Counted from the stretch's first letter, positions 18,300-26,287 are shown. The stretch: 26,588 nt of DNA from CAZOVB01 sp964583095 (GCA_964583095.1 CAZOVB010000062.1:1-26588); one strand, 5' to 3'. Program-made: numbers and translations. The notes: generated by a model from the letters alone, not told the origin.

Positions 18300-18986
18300 A
18301 TGATGATTTCCGAAACGAGCGATGACATTCGGCTCCGGCGGGAGCAGTTGGGGGCGGCCTTGCTGGATCTGGACGGCGTACTGGTGGATTCCGAACCGGT
18401 CCACGGGATGAGCTGGGAGACGATCCTGGGCCCGCTGGGGATAGAGGTCCCCGGCGGGTGGGAAAGCTGGATCGGCGTACCCGACCAGGAACTGGCAAAG
18501 AGGCTCCACGAGGAGCGAGGCCTGTTCAAGTCGGCCGAGGCGCTGCTGGCGAGCAAACGACAAGCCTACCGGGACATCGCGCCGGAGCGACTGGAGGCGT
18601 TTGACGGCGTGGCAGAGGGCATCGAGGAGATGCGCCGTCGGGACTGGCCCGTGCTGGTGGTCACGTCCTCGACGCGGGAGACGGCCGAGGCGACGCTGTC
18701 TGCGGCGGGGCTCAGTGAGCTGCTGGAGGAGGTGGTGGCCTTTGAGGATACCGCCGGCCATAAGCCGGACCCCGAGCCCTACCTGGCCGGCGCGCGGCGA
18801 GCGGGCGTCGAGGCGCGTCGGTGTCTGGTGATCGAAGACTCCGCAGCCGGAATCACCGCTGCACGCCAAGCCGGCTGCCTGGCCCTGGGGGTCAGTGCAA
18901 CGGCCCGGGCCGGCTCGCTGGAGGGAGCCCACGAGGTTTTCTCCACCACCCGGGAGGCCCTGGGTTGGGCCCTTGGCAGGTCCTGA
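18300..18986 (+). CDS. HAD-superfamily phosphatase (beta-phosphoglucomutase-like subgroup)
   Basis: These enzymes use an aspartate nucleophile to hydrolyse or transfer phosphoryl groups on small metabolites. The 228-residue protein shows motif I LDLDGVLVDSEP with D23 and D25 and a helical cap at about 35-100. Motif II is VLVVTSSTRE near 118-127, motif III the lysine in GHKPDPEPY (K155), and motif IV VIEDSAAGI at 178-186. DGVLVDSEP and the cap type point to the subgroup with beta-phosphoglucomutase, phosphoglycolate phosphatase and sugar-phosphate phosphatases; the substrate cannot be assigned. The start could be 18300 or the next codon, 18303. It is convergent with the chemoreceptor gene, with a shared terminator between them. 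Confidence 0.9.
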   Translation: MMISETSDDIRLRREQLGAALLDLDGVLVDSEPVHGMSWETILGPLGIEVPGGWESWIGVPDQELAKRLHEERGLFKSAEALLASKRQAYRDIAPERLEAFDGVAEGIEEMRRRDWPVLVVTSSTRETAEATLSAAGLSELLEEVVAFEDTAGHKPDPEPYLAGARRAGVEARRCLVIEDSAAGITAARQAGCLALGVSATARAGSLEGAHEVFSTTREALGWALGRS

Positions 18987-19009
18987 GCAATTCCGGCTGA
19001 AAGAAGACC

Positions 19010-19046
19010 GACGCCGCAACCCGAGGCGGACCCGGGCTGCGGCGTC
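19010..19046. terminator. Bidirectional terminator between HAD and chemoreceptor genes
   Basis: GACGCCGCA (19010-19018) pairs with TGCGGCGTC (19038-19046), and CCCG/CGGG extends the stem after one mismatch. A T-rich stretch follows on both sides (GTTGCTTGTGCTTC on plus, GGTCTTCTTTC on minus). Confidence 0.75.
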
Positions 19047-19073
19047 GTTGCTTGTGCTTCTATCGGTGCAGAG

Positions 19074-21404
19074 CTAGAACTTGGAGATTTCGGCCTCGTC
19101 TTCCTGCAGGCTGAAGTCCTGCTGCTGACTCTGCTGGGGTTTGGGTTGGGCCTTGGGCCCCGGGGCGGCCGGCGCCTGGGAAGGCTTGAATTGCTTGGCT
19201 TTCCTGCCCGGCTGGGACGCCTGCTCGCTCTCGGCTCCGCCGACCATGCCTCGCAGTTCGGCGACCATCTTGTTCATCTCCTCGGCCTGTGCGGAGAGCT
19301 CTTCGGCCGCTGAGGCACATTCCTCGGCATTGGCTGCATTGGACTGGGTGACCTGGTCCAACTGCGTCACGGCCGTGGAGACCTGGTCGATTCCGCTGGA
19401 CTGCTCGTTGCTGGCGGCGGAGATTTCACTGACCAGGTCATTGACCTTCCGCGAGCCCTCGGCGATTTCTTCCAGGGCGGCGGCGACTTCCTGGCTGATA
19501 GCCACGCCGTTGTCGCTCTTGGAGACCGAACCTTCGATGAGGTCGGAGGTATTGCGGGCGGCCTCTCCTGCCCGCTGGGCCAGGTTGCGGACTTCCTCTG
19601 CGACGACGGCGAATCCCTTTCCTGCCTCGCCGGCCCGGGCAGCCTCGACGGCAGCGTTGAGGGCCAGCAGGTTGGTCTGGAAGGCGATTTCGTCGATCGT
19701 CTTGACGATCTTGGCCGTTTCATCGGAGGACTGCTTGATATCGTCAATGGCCGAGGACATACGTCCCATGGCCTCGGTACCGCGATCGGCGGATTCCCGA
19801 GCGTGGGCGGCGAGCTTGTTGGCCTCGTCGCTGTTGGTCGAGTTCTGCTTGGTCATCGAGGACATCTCTTCGATGCTGGAGGAGGTTTCCTCGATGCTGG
19901 CGGCGGCTTCGGAGGCCCCTTCCGCGAGCCCCTGGCTGGCCGAGGAGACCTGTCCCGAGGCCTCGGCGGTCTGGTCGGCGCCGATGCTGAGCCCTTCGAT
20001 GATCCGACGGATGGGTCCGGTGATGGACTTGGTGATGAACACAGCCATCAGGACCGAAACGACCACCGCGATACTGAGCCCGATGATCAGGGTCAGAGTA
20101 GCGGTGTTCAGGCTGTCCTTGGCATTGGTGGCGATGCTCTGGGTTTCGTTGATGGCCGCCTGGGCAACCGTCTGAGCCTGGGCCAGGACAGCGTCGGCCG
20201 CCTTGCCGCGCTCGACGCCGACCTTGTTGCGCTGGACCCAGTTGTCCAGGAGCGAGTTCATGGCGGTCTTGTAGCTCTGGCCGGCCTGCTCGGTCTTGTC
20301 GATCCGCTGGATATCCTCGGGCAGGCGGGTGATCTTACGAAGGGCTTTGAACTTGACTTCCATCTTCTGGAAGTTGTCGTTGGCCTGCCGAATGATCTCC
20401 GGATCGCGCAGGGCCTGGCTCCTGAAGCAGGCGATGCGGGTGGCGTTGCCCAGGTCGATGATATCGTTGACCAGGGAGATTTTCTCATGACGCTCGGTCA
20501 TGTCCACGGTGAGCTTTTCCTGCTGGCCCTGGAGGAAATTGTCGCAGTTGCTTACGTAGGCCCCGGCGTTGGTGTCCATTTTCTCGCGGCACTGGGCCAG
20601 GACCGATTCCTGGGCGTTTTCGCCCTTGTTGAACTCGGTCAGGTAGCTCTGCATGGCCTCTTTGTAGCCCTTGGCGGCGGCTTCGGTGGCGTCGATGCGA
20701 TCGATGTCTTCCTGGTCGCTTGTCACCGTTCGAAGCTCGCGGGTCAGGGCGTAAACCCCCTCAAGGGTCTGGATGGCCTGGTTCATGAACTCGGCATTGC
20801 CGGTCGCCTGTGACTTGAAGTTCAGCACCCGGGTCTGGGTCCCGACGTTGACGATCCGGGTCACCAGGGAGATCTTCTTCTGACGTTCCCGGAGGTCCCT
20901 CTTGAAGGCCTCGTTCTGACCCTTGATAAACTCGGCGCAGTTGGTCATGTAGGTTTCCGCGCCACTGTCGAGGTCTTGTCGGTTCTTGTCGAGTTTGTCG
21001 TTGAGGGCCTTGGTCTGGTTGGCCAGATCCTTGTAACTCTGGACGGCAGTCTTGGTCTTGGGGACCGCTTCTCGGAGCTTTTCGAGGTTCTCGGCCTCCT
21101 GGCTGAGCTTCTCGCACTTGGCCAGGCTGTCGTCCACACCCTTGAGCGACTCCTGTCCATGGTCCCAGTACTTGGTTTCTTCGCTCATGGCGTAGCCGCG
21201 CATGGCGTACATGGTCTGGAGGCTGCTCCGCTCCAGCTCATTGGCGTACCTGGCTTCCGGGGCGTACTCTTCGGCCAGCATGGTCGAAGCGCCGCTTACC
21301 GAACTCATCGACCAGATCGCCAGGCCTCCCAGTGCAACGGCTATCACAACCAGCACGGTGAAACCTGTGACGATCTTGGCCCCCAGCTTCATGTTCTTGA
21401 ACAT
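19074..21404 (-). CDS. Methyl-accepting chemotaxis protein with duplicated helical sensor
   Basis: This transmembrane chemoreceptor passes ligand signals to CheA/CheW. The 776-residue form starts MFKNMKLGAK; AAGGGA lies six bases before this ATG, which favours it over the ATGs at 21437 and 21410. TM1 is at about 11-31. The periplasmic sensor (32-434) is all helical and contains two colinear repeats offset by exactly 131 residues: 146-258 and 277-389, with matched pairs TNCAEF/SNCDNF, KKISLV/EKISLV, KSQA/RSQA, IDRID/IQRID and YKEAM/YKTAM. TM2 is at 435-457, with HAMP after it. The signalling tip EIAFQTNLLALNAAVEAARA lies at 572-591. The tail is a proline/glutamine-rich linker ending EDEAEISKF, with no CheR pentapeptide. 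It resembles HBM-type sensors. No che gene is in the window. Confidence 0.92.
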   Translation of the reverse strand: MFKNMKLGAKIVTGFTVLVVIAVALGGLAIWSMSSVSGASTMLAEEYAPEARYANELERSSLQTMYAMRGYAMSEETKYWDHGQESLKGVDDSLAKCEKLSQEAENLEKLREAVPKTKTAVQSYKDLANQTKALNDKLDKNRQDLDSGAETYMTNCAEFIKGQNEAFKRDLRERQKKISLVTRIVNVGTQTRVLNFKSQATGNAEFMNQAIQTLEGVYALTRELRTVTSDQEDIDRIDATEAAAKGYKEAMQSYLTEFNKGENAQESVLAQCREKMDTNAGAYVSNCDNFLQGQQEKLTVDMTERHEKISLVNDIIDLGNATRIACFRSQALRDPEIIRQANDNFQKMEVKFKALRKITRLPEDIQRIDKTEQAGQSYKTAMNSLLDNWVQRNKVGVERGKAADAVLAQAQTVAQAAINETQSIATNAKDSLNTATLTLIIGLSIAVVVSVLMAVFITKSITGPIRRIIEGLSIGADQTAEASGQVSSASQGLAEGASEAAASIEETSSSIEEMSSMTKQNSTNSDEANKLAAHARESADRGTEAMGRMSSAIDDIKQSSDETAKIVKTIDEIAFQTNLLALNAAVEAARAGEAGKGFAVVAEEVRNLAQRAGEAARNTSDLIEGSVSKSDNGVAISQEVAAALEEIAEGSRKVNDLVSEISAASNEQSSGIDQVSTAVTQLDQVTQSNAANAEECASAAEELSAQAEEMNKMVAELRGMVGGAESEQASQPGRKAKQFKPSQAPAAPGPKAQPKPQQSQQQDFSLQEDEAEISKF

Positions 21405-21464
21405 ATTCATTCCCTTTCTTGTGTCCTGGCCGGACATCCCGATACCGTACCCACAGCTTGACAG

Positions 21465-21540
21465 AAAAGACGAGGCCCCAGTCGCTCAGGTCGCCGACGG
21501 GGACCCAATCCCCTCGCCGCGTCTTTTGCCCCAGAGACGC
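21465..21540 (-). promoter_or_regulatory. Chemoreceptor leader with two mutually exclusive hairpins
   Basis: On the minus strand GCGTCT (21540-21535) can pair with AGACGC (21524-21519). The same second strand, as AAAAGACG (21527-21520), can instead pair with CGTCTTTT (21472-21465) downstream. A GGGGA/TCCCC hairpin lies inside the longer loop. Overlapping alternative stems in a 5' leader are a pattern of RNA switches and attenuators; no known riboswitch class is recognised. Confidence 0.35.
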
Positions 21541-21814
21541 AACTTTGCAATTGACGGCCTAGTGTCGTTATCGGAATTCCTCGCAAACCCATGATGTAGA
21601 CCAGACGTTTTTTTCGGGCTTTGTCGGTAAATTGCGAGTTTCCTGCTCTTTGGAGTGTGGGATTCAGCCTTTGGGCAGGGTTTACCCCCAGCGGACATGG
21701 CAGCGGGCCCGGAGTTGCAGGGATGGGCAGTATCCCTCAGAGGTCAGGTGAATGCCTCAGGCGATCGGCTCTTAAAAGGACGCAACGAGGCGATTCGGGA
21801 TCGGCCGGGGCCAG
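21541..21814. other. Intergenic region between Rrf2 regulator and chemoreceptor
   Basis: No supported gene. A minus-strand TCCGATAA (21575-21568) resembles a sigma28 -10, but the expected TAAA -35 is absent. No clear terminator follows the rrf2-type gene. Confidence 0.4.
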
Positions 21815-22213
21815 TCAGCCCTGGGCCAGGTCCGCCAGGCTATGGGCCCCGAGTTTGGTTCGGATGTACTCCTGGATGTCCGTCCAGATCGGGCGGACCG
21901 GGCAGTGGTCCTGCTGGCACTGGGGTGGATCCTGCTGGCAGAAATTCAGGGCGATGGGTCCCTCGACCGCTTCGATGACCTCCAGCAGGGAGATGCTCCC
22001 GGGCGACCGGGCCAGGACGTACCCCCCGCCTTTGCCGCGAATGGGGGTAATCAGCCCGCTTCGGGAAAGGGAAGCGAAGATCTTGGTCAGGTATTCCCGG
22101 GGCAGGCCGCGACGACGGCAGACCTCGGCAAGTGTAGTGGGCCCCTGGCCGTACTCGTCGGCCAGGACGAGTACTCCCCGCACCGCGAGTTCCGCGGCAG
22201 GTGTCAGCTTCAT
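21815..22213 (-). CDS. Rrf2-family transcriptional regulator with Fe-S-type cysteines
   Basis: Rrf2 proteins (IscR, NsrR, RirA) are small winged-helix repressors that sense iron-sulfur status, nitric oxide or redox. The 132-residue form starts MKLTPAAELAV, the typical N-terminus. The helix-turn-helix is TTLAEVCRRRGLPREYLTKIF (approximately 26-46) and the wing is RGKGGGYVLAR (59-69). Three cysteines at 92, 99 and 104 (FCQQDPPQCQQDHC) are close in position to the IscR ligands C92, C98 and C104, so a cluster is likely. The longer reading frame starting at 22306 adds 31 unrelated residues and is rejected. Its target is not evident; the upstream palindrome suggests autoregulation. No isc or suf gene is nearby. 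Confidence 0.88.
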   Translation of the reverse strand: MKLTPAAELAVRGVLVLADEYGQGPTTLAEVCRRRGLPREYLTKIFASLSRSGLITPIRGKGGGYVLARSPGSISLLEVIEAVEGPIALNFCQQDPPQCQQDHCPVRPIWTDIQEYIRTKLGAHSLADLAQG

Positions 22214-22238
22214 GATGATCCGCTCCAGCGATGGTGAC

Positions 22239-22249
22239 GTCTTAAAGAC
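22239..22249. promoter_or_regulatory. Perfect 11-bp palindrome upstream of the Rrf2 gene
   Basis: GTCTTAAAGAC (perfect about a central A) sits 25 bp before the ATG. A possible operator for autoregulation; the position fits, but the motif is not a known Rrf2 consensus that I can confirm. Confidence 0.3.
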
Positions 22250-22354
22250 AACCGACGGCATTCGCCCGGAACTCAGAACGAAAGAAGGCGATGCGACCGC
22301 GGGCACCTGAGCTTGGCTGGCAGCACCGCCCTGTGCCCGACACCACCGAGCATA

Positions 22355-24094
22355 TCAGTGAGAAGCCGCCCTGCCAAGACTCGGGAGGAAATAGTCTTCC
22401 ATGACGTGTTCCCAGCTCATCCGCGAGGCCAGCTCCCAGCCCTGCTTGATGCGCCGCTCGATCGCCCCTTCGTCGCGAGGCAGGGACTCAACGATCTGCT
22501 CGGCCAGGCGCCTCCCCTCGACATGTTCCACCTGGTCGCGGTCACCGATGGAGAGGTTCTTCAACTGGCCGATTTCCATCGGACGGGGCAGTTCCAGGAA
22601 GTCTCCTTCCAGGACGTGCTCGAATTGCCCGCCTTCCATCGCCCGACGGGCAAAGCCCATGCATCCGCAGACGTTGCTCACCACGCACAGGGCGCCGAAG
22701 CTGAGCCCCTCGAACTGACTGATGCCGTAGGGCTCATAGACGCTCAGGCCGAATTCCAGGTCCGTTCCGGCCCGGATATCCTTGAAGCTCATCTCCTCGG
22801 GCATGCGTTCGCCGCACCACTGCCGGCTCCAGTCCCACTGGTTGACCAGCACGACGCGCGTGGCTTCGTGTTCGGCATTGAATGCATCGAACATGTCGCC
22901 CAGGATCTCCTCCCCGCCGCACAGGTCGGGATAGCCCTTTTCGTGTCCGACCGGCCAACCGTATACTCGCTCCATCTGGCGGACGTCCTGGGGGCGACGC
23001 TGGCCCCCGAGCGTGCCGAGCATGAAGTAGACCGCCCGCTCGCCCTTTTGCTTGAGCTTGTCTTCCATTTCATGCAGAACGCGCAGGTCCCGCCAGATAC
23101 CCTTGCTCAGCACCGGCCTGGCCACGTGGGTAAAGACCCAGTGAGGCCTCCAGCCCAGGAGATTCTGGGCGTAGTCGGCCATGCGGTTGCGGCTTTCCTG
23201 CCGCTGGGCCAGAGTCAGCTCCTGGGTGGGGATGCCGTTATAGACCAGGTCGATCTCGGTATTCTTGAAGTGCCGGTCGAGGAATCGCAGCTCCTTGACC
23301 ACGAAATCACCCACGGCAAAGATGTGGTCACAGTACCGGGCGGCCTTGACCAGCGGGTGCTTGAAGTTTTCGTGCACCTCGGGAAAGACCTCTTCGAGAT
23401 ACCTGCCCTGCTTCTGGGCCTGGTCGAGGACGTTGTAGAACATCGTGTCGTGGCCGGGGTGCTTTTCCACGATCGGCCGGACCGAGGCGACCTCGTGGGC
23501 GTAAAAGACCGTCCGGACTTTCTCGCTGCCGTCGAGAATCGCCCGAAGGGCCGTGGGCATGCCCATGTATTCGTGGGCCAGAAGCAGGACCTGGTCGTCC
23601 CGGCAGCCGATGGCGCGCAGGGCCTCGAAGGCCGGCTCAGCCAGGCGCACGTACTGCTCGTATTCCCAGGTATCCTGGAATTTGTGGCTGGGCACGGCGA
23701 ATTTGCTGTAGAGTTCCGCCTTGAATAGGTTCAACCGTGACTCGTTTGCGTGGAACACATCGACCAGCAGGACCTCGACCTCGACCTGCCTTCCGCTGCA
23801 CGGCTCCTGGACGTTGCGTTTGCCGTAGATGATCCCCACGTCATAGGTGTTTTCGATGGCGCTGAACCGCTCGCGCCAGGGAGACGGGACGATATCGTCC
23901 GGGCGGGAGTAGAGAATCTCTCCCTCGGGCCCCAGGCGCTGCTCGCCGGGCCGATCCGTATGCAGCAGCGGGCCGACCAGAACGGTTCGGTCCACGTTGT
24001 TGGCGTACTGCTCGGCGGTGACCAGGCCGGCGATGACGGCGCCGATGCCGCCGATCTTCTCGATTGCTTCGTGGGTTACGTGTACGACATTCAT
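22355..24094 (-). CDS. Glycogen-synthase-like GT-B glycosyltransferase
   Basis: The 579-residue protein begins MNVVHVTHEAIEKIGGIGAV, with the glycine-rich loop that binds the nucleotide sugar in glycogen and starch synthases. Conserved GT-B features include HEYMG near 174, FYAHE near 197, the RPVLSKG segment near 326, and the retaining-enzyme E-x7-E motif in YEPYGISQFEG (E454 and E462). It should transfer glucose or a related sugar from a nucleotide donor to a growing glucan or other acceptor. The E-x7-E context looks closer to GT3/GT5 synthases than to typical GT4 enzymes. The start has AAGGA seven bases upstream; the frame is open upstream to 24298 but without homology. It is divergent from the LarA-family gene, 122 bp away. 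Confidence 0.8.
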   Translation of the reverse strand: MNVVHVTHEAIEKIGGIGAVIAGLVTAEQYANNVDRTVLVGPLLHTDRPGEQRLGPEGEILYSRPDDIVPSPWRERFSAIENTYDVGIIYGKRNVQEPCSGRQVEVEVLLVDVFHANESRLNLFKAELYSKFAVPSHKFQDTWEYEQYVRLAEPAFEALRAIGCRDDQVLLLAHEYMGMPTALRAILDGSEKVRTVFYAHEVASVRPIVEKHPGHDTMFYNVLDQAQKQGRYLEEVFPEVHENFKHPLVKAARYCDHIFAVGDFVVKELRFLDRHFKNTEIDLVYNGIPTQELTLAQRQESRNRMADYAQNLLGWRPHWVFTHVARPVLSKGIWRDLRVLHEMEDKLKQKGERAVYFMLGTLGGQRRPQDVRQMERVYGWPVGHEKGYPDLCGGEEILGDMFDAFNAEHEATRVVLVNQWDWSRQWCGERMPEEMSFKDIRAGTDLEFGLSVYEPYGISQFEGLSFGALCVVSNVCGCMGFARRAMEGGQFEHVLEGDFLELPRPMEIGQLKNLSIGDRDQVEHVEGRRLAEQIVESLPRDEGAIERRIKQGWELASRMSWEHVMEDYFLPSLGRAASH

Positions 24095-24140
24095 ATCGAT
24101 TCCTTCCGGGTTTGCTTTCGTTACTGTATCATCGGTAGCA

Positions 24141-24173
24141 TCCCCCGCCCGGCTGAAACGGCCGGGGGGATTT
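24141..24173 (+). terminator. Terminator-like hairpin in the LarA-family leader
   Basis: TCCCCCGCCCG and CGGCCGGGGGA pair with one mismatch around a short loop and are followed by TTTT on the plus strand, ending about 44 nt before the ATG at 24217. No plus-strand gene precedes it, so it could be an attenuator of the downstream gene or the end of an unseen short transcript. Confidence 0.5.
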
Positions 24174-24216
24174 TCAGAGATCCCCAGATTCAAAATCAGA
24201 TTCAGGAGTAGTATAG

Positions 24217-25491
24217 ATGGACGTTCTCTCAGCAGGCAGTCCCGAAGCGATCTTGAACGAAGATCAGATGCGCCGAATCGTGGCCGGCGCCGCCGCACGC
24301 ATGGACCCGGCCGGCAAGAAGGTTCTCGTGGTCATCCCCGACCACACCCGCACCTGTCCCCTGCCGGCCATGGCCAGGGCGATCCGGGACGAGATCGGCG
24401 CCCGGGCCGACCAACTCGATTATCTTATCGCCCTGGGTACGCATCCGCCGCTGACCGATGCGATGATCGACAAGCTCCTGGGCCTGGAAGGCCTCGATCC
24501 CGTCCAGGCCGTGGGTGGAAGGGTCTTCAACCACGCCTGGAAGGATCCGAACGCCCTTGCAAAGATCGGCACGCTCACCCGGGAGCAGATCGACCGGATT
24601 ACCGGCGGACTCTTCGCGATGGACATCGATGTGACCATCAACAAGATGATCTTCGACTACGACCAGGTACTCATCTGCGGGCCGGTGTTTCCTCATGAGG
24701 TGGTGGGCTTCTCCGGCGGGGCCAAGTACTTCTTCCCGGGCATCTGTGGCCAGGAGCTGCTGGACTTCTTCCACTGGCTCGGGGCGGTGATTACCAACCC
24801 GCGGATCATCGGCAACAAGATGACGCCGGTGCGAAAGACCCTCCACGCCGCGCTGGACCTGGTGGAGGTCGAAAGCTACGCCCTGTGCATGGTGGGCAAG
24901 GGGTTGGACCTGAGCGGCCTGTTCTTCGGCAGCGTGAAGGACGCCTGGTCGGCTGCGGCGGATCTGTCGGACAAGATCCACACGATCTACGTCGACAAGC
25001 CCTATTCCAGCGTGCTCAGCCGCGCCCCGGAGATGTACGACGAGCTGTGGGTGGGCGGCAAGTGCATGTACAAGATGGAATCGGTTGTGGCCGACGGGGG
25101 GGAACTGATCATCTACGCCCCGCACATCAAGGAGATCTCGGCCACGCACGGCAAGATCATCGAGGAGATCGGCTATCACACGCGGGATTACTTCCTGGGC
25201 CAGTGGGAGCGCTTCAAGCACTACCCCTGGGGCGTGGTGGCCCATTCGACCCACGTTCGGGGCATCGGGACCTGGGCCGACGGCGTGGAAACCTGCCGAG
25301 TCAACGTCACCCTGGCCACGGGCATCCCGGAAGAGACCTGCAAGCGGATCAACCTGGGCTACCGCGACCCGGCCGGTATCGACATCGCCACCTGGCAGGA
25401 CCGCGAGCACGAGGGCAAGCTCTACATCCCCAAGGCCGGCGAGATGCTCTACAAGCTCCGCAACGCCCCCCACTGGGCAAGGAGCACCTGA
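24217..25491 (+). CDS. LarA-family (lactate racemase domain) protein
   Basis: LarA enzymes use a nickel-pincer nucleotide (NPN) to racemise or epimerise 2-hydroxyacids. The 424-residue protein keeps the family motifs: DHTRTCP at 42-48, GTHPPLT at 74-80, FNH with H106, FPHEVVGFSGGAK at 158-170 with H160 and K170, and H186 in DFFHW. These match the catalytic histidines, the pincer lysine and the nickel-ligand histidine of Lactobacillus LarA, including the 10- and 16-residue spacings around the lysine. It is therefore likely active; the substrate could be lactate, malate, phenyllactate or another hydroxyacid. AGGAG lies eight bases before the ATG. No larB, larC or larE is in the window, so the cofactor must come from elsewhere. 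The stop is about 15 bp before the left repeat array. Confidence 0.88.
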   Translation: MDVLSAGSPEAILNEDQMRRIVAGAAARMDPAGKKVLVVIPDHTRTCPLPAMARAIRDEIGARADQLDYLIALGTHPPLTDAMIDKLLGLEGLDPVQAVGGRVFNHAWKDPNALAKIGTLTREQIDRITGGLFAMDIDVTINKMIFDYDQVLICGPVFPHEVVGFSGGAKYFFPGICGQELLDFFHWLGAVITNPRIIGNKMTPVRKTLHAALDLVEVESYALCMVGKGLDLSGLFFGSVKDAWSAAADLSDKIHTIYVDKPYSSVLSRAPEMYDELWVGGKCMYKMESVVADGGELIIYAPHIKEISATHGKIIEEIGYHTRDYFLGQWERFKHYPWGVVAHSTHVRGIGTWADGVETCRVNVTLATGIPEETCKRINLGYRDPAGIDIATWQDREHEGKLYIPKAGEMLYKLRNAPHWARST

Positions 25492-26251
25492 CCACCAGGC
25501 GAGAGCACCCATTACGGTGCCACCGCCTTGTCCCTAAGGCGGTGCCTCGTGTGCGCCAGAGTACCCCATTACGGTGCCACCGCCTTGTCCCTAAGGCGGT
25601 GCCTCGTGTGCGCCAGAGTACCCCATTACGGTGCCACCGCCTTGTCCCTAAGGCGGTGCCTCGTGTGCGCCAGTACCGACTCTCCGCAGTCGGGATTGTC
25701 TCGCGGTCAATCGTCAAAGGTCCGTCAATTCCTCGCGAGTAGGCCAGGTACGACGACCACTGCCAATCCTCCATGTTTTCCACCAGACCGCGGCGAACGG
25801 GATTTGCATGAACGTAGTGGATCTTTTCATGCACGTCGCGATTGTTTCGCAGGAACCGCTCGTGGCCACCCCCCGGCAACCAAAATCGATAGCGGGGACG
25901 TCCGATCCCTTGCGAAACGTCCAGCATTTTCAGACGACCTGGCGCGTTCATTCGAAGCCAGTAGATTGCCTTGCTCCCGCAGGACGTCTTAACCGAACTG
26001 AGAACATCCTGTACCTTTAGATTCTCCGGCAGATTCACGACGAGATGCACGTGCTCGGGCATGATCACCCACGCCCACAGATCGAAGTTCAATTTGTCGC
26101 GCGCCCGGCCTAACGAGTCCAAAAACCAGCATCGTGTACGATCTCGGGCCAGGAAAGGTTTTTGGCCCAGACAAGAAAACGTGAGCAAGTGCGAACTGTA
26201 TGGAAGATCCCACCGCTTGCACTTCTTTCGGGATGGTGCATCACGAAACAT
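25349..26251 (-). CDS. REP-associated tyrosine transposase (RAYT, IS200/Y1-like), reads through repeats
   Basis: RAYTs are single-copy HUH/Y1 relatives of IS200 transposases that act on REP hairpins. The conserved part is residues 1-187 (26251-25691). HLLTFSC is at 21-27, the HUH motif MPEHVHLVV has H67 and H69, and RYRFWLPGGGHERFL lies at 120-134. The catalytic tyrosine candidate is Y146 in HYVHANPVRRGLV. The RAYT-type C-terminus ends near WQWSSYLAYSRG and IDRETIP. No stop follows: the frame continues through three 19-residue repeats encoded by the left 57-bp array, then antisense to the LarA-family gene, and stops at 25349 (300 residues in all). The start ATG lacks an obvious ribosome-binding site. 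Whether the tail is made or reflects stop loss after repeat insertion is unknown. Confidence 0.85.
   Translation of the reverse strand: MFRDAPSRKKCKRWDLPYSSHLLTFSCLGQKPFLARDRTRCWFLDSLGRARDKLNFDLWAWVIMPEHVHLVVNLPENLKVQDVLSSVKTSCGSKAIYWLRMNAPGRLKMLDVSQGIGRPRYRFWLPGGGHERFLRNNRDVHEKIHYVHANPVRRGLVENMEDWQWSSYLAYSRGIDGPLTIDRETIPTAESRYWRTRGTALGTRRWHRNGVLWRTRGTALGTRRWHRNGVLWRTRGTALGTRRWHRNGCSRLVVRCSLPSGGRCGACRASRRPWGCRACPRARGPARWRCRYRPGRGSPG
25508..25676 (-). repeat. Left 57-bp REP-like array, about three units
   Basis: Units start at 25511, 25568 and 25625 with a period of exactly 57 bp. The first two are full length; the third is shortened near 25672. Each has a perfect 9-bp stem, which on the plus strand is CACCGCCTT, loop GTCCCT, AAGGCGGTG (first copy 25521-25544). 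Units are identical by eye, so expansion is recent. The orientation is opposite to the right array. On the minus strand each hairpin is preceded by CACACGAG. Confidence 0.95.
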
Positions 26252-26287
26252 GTTCGCAGGATAGTCCAAGGACGCTTTTCTGACAAG

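Noticed and set aside
21465..21575. Cyclic-di-GMP (GEMM) riboswitch
   Set aside because: A few bases (GACGCAA, GGCCTA) look similar on the plus strand, but the orientation is wrong for the chemoreceptor and the conserved paired elements are absent.
21568..21594. Sigma28 flagellar-type promoter before the chemoreceptor
   Set aside because: The TCCGATAA -10 is close to consensus, but the TAAA -35 is missing at any allowed spacing.
24229..25512. 427-codon minus-strand ORF opposite the LarA-family gene
   Set aside because: It has no recognisable motifs and is a mirror of a well-supported gene with conserved active-site residues.
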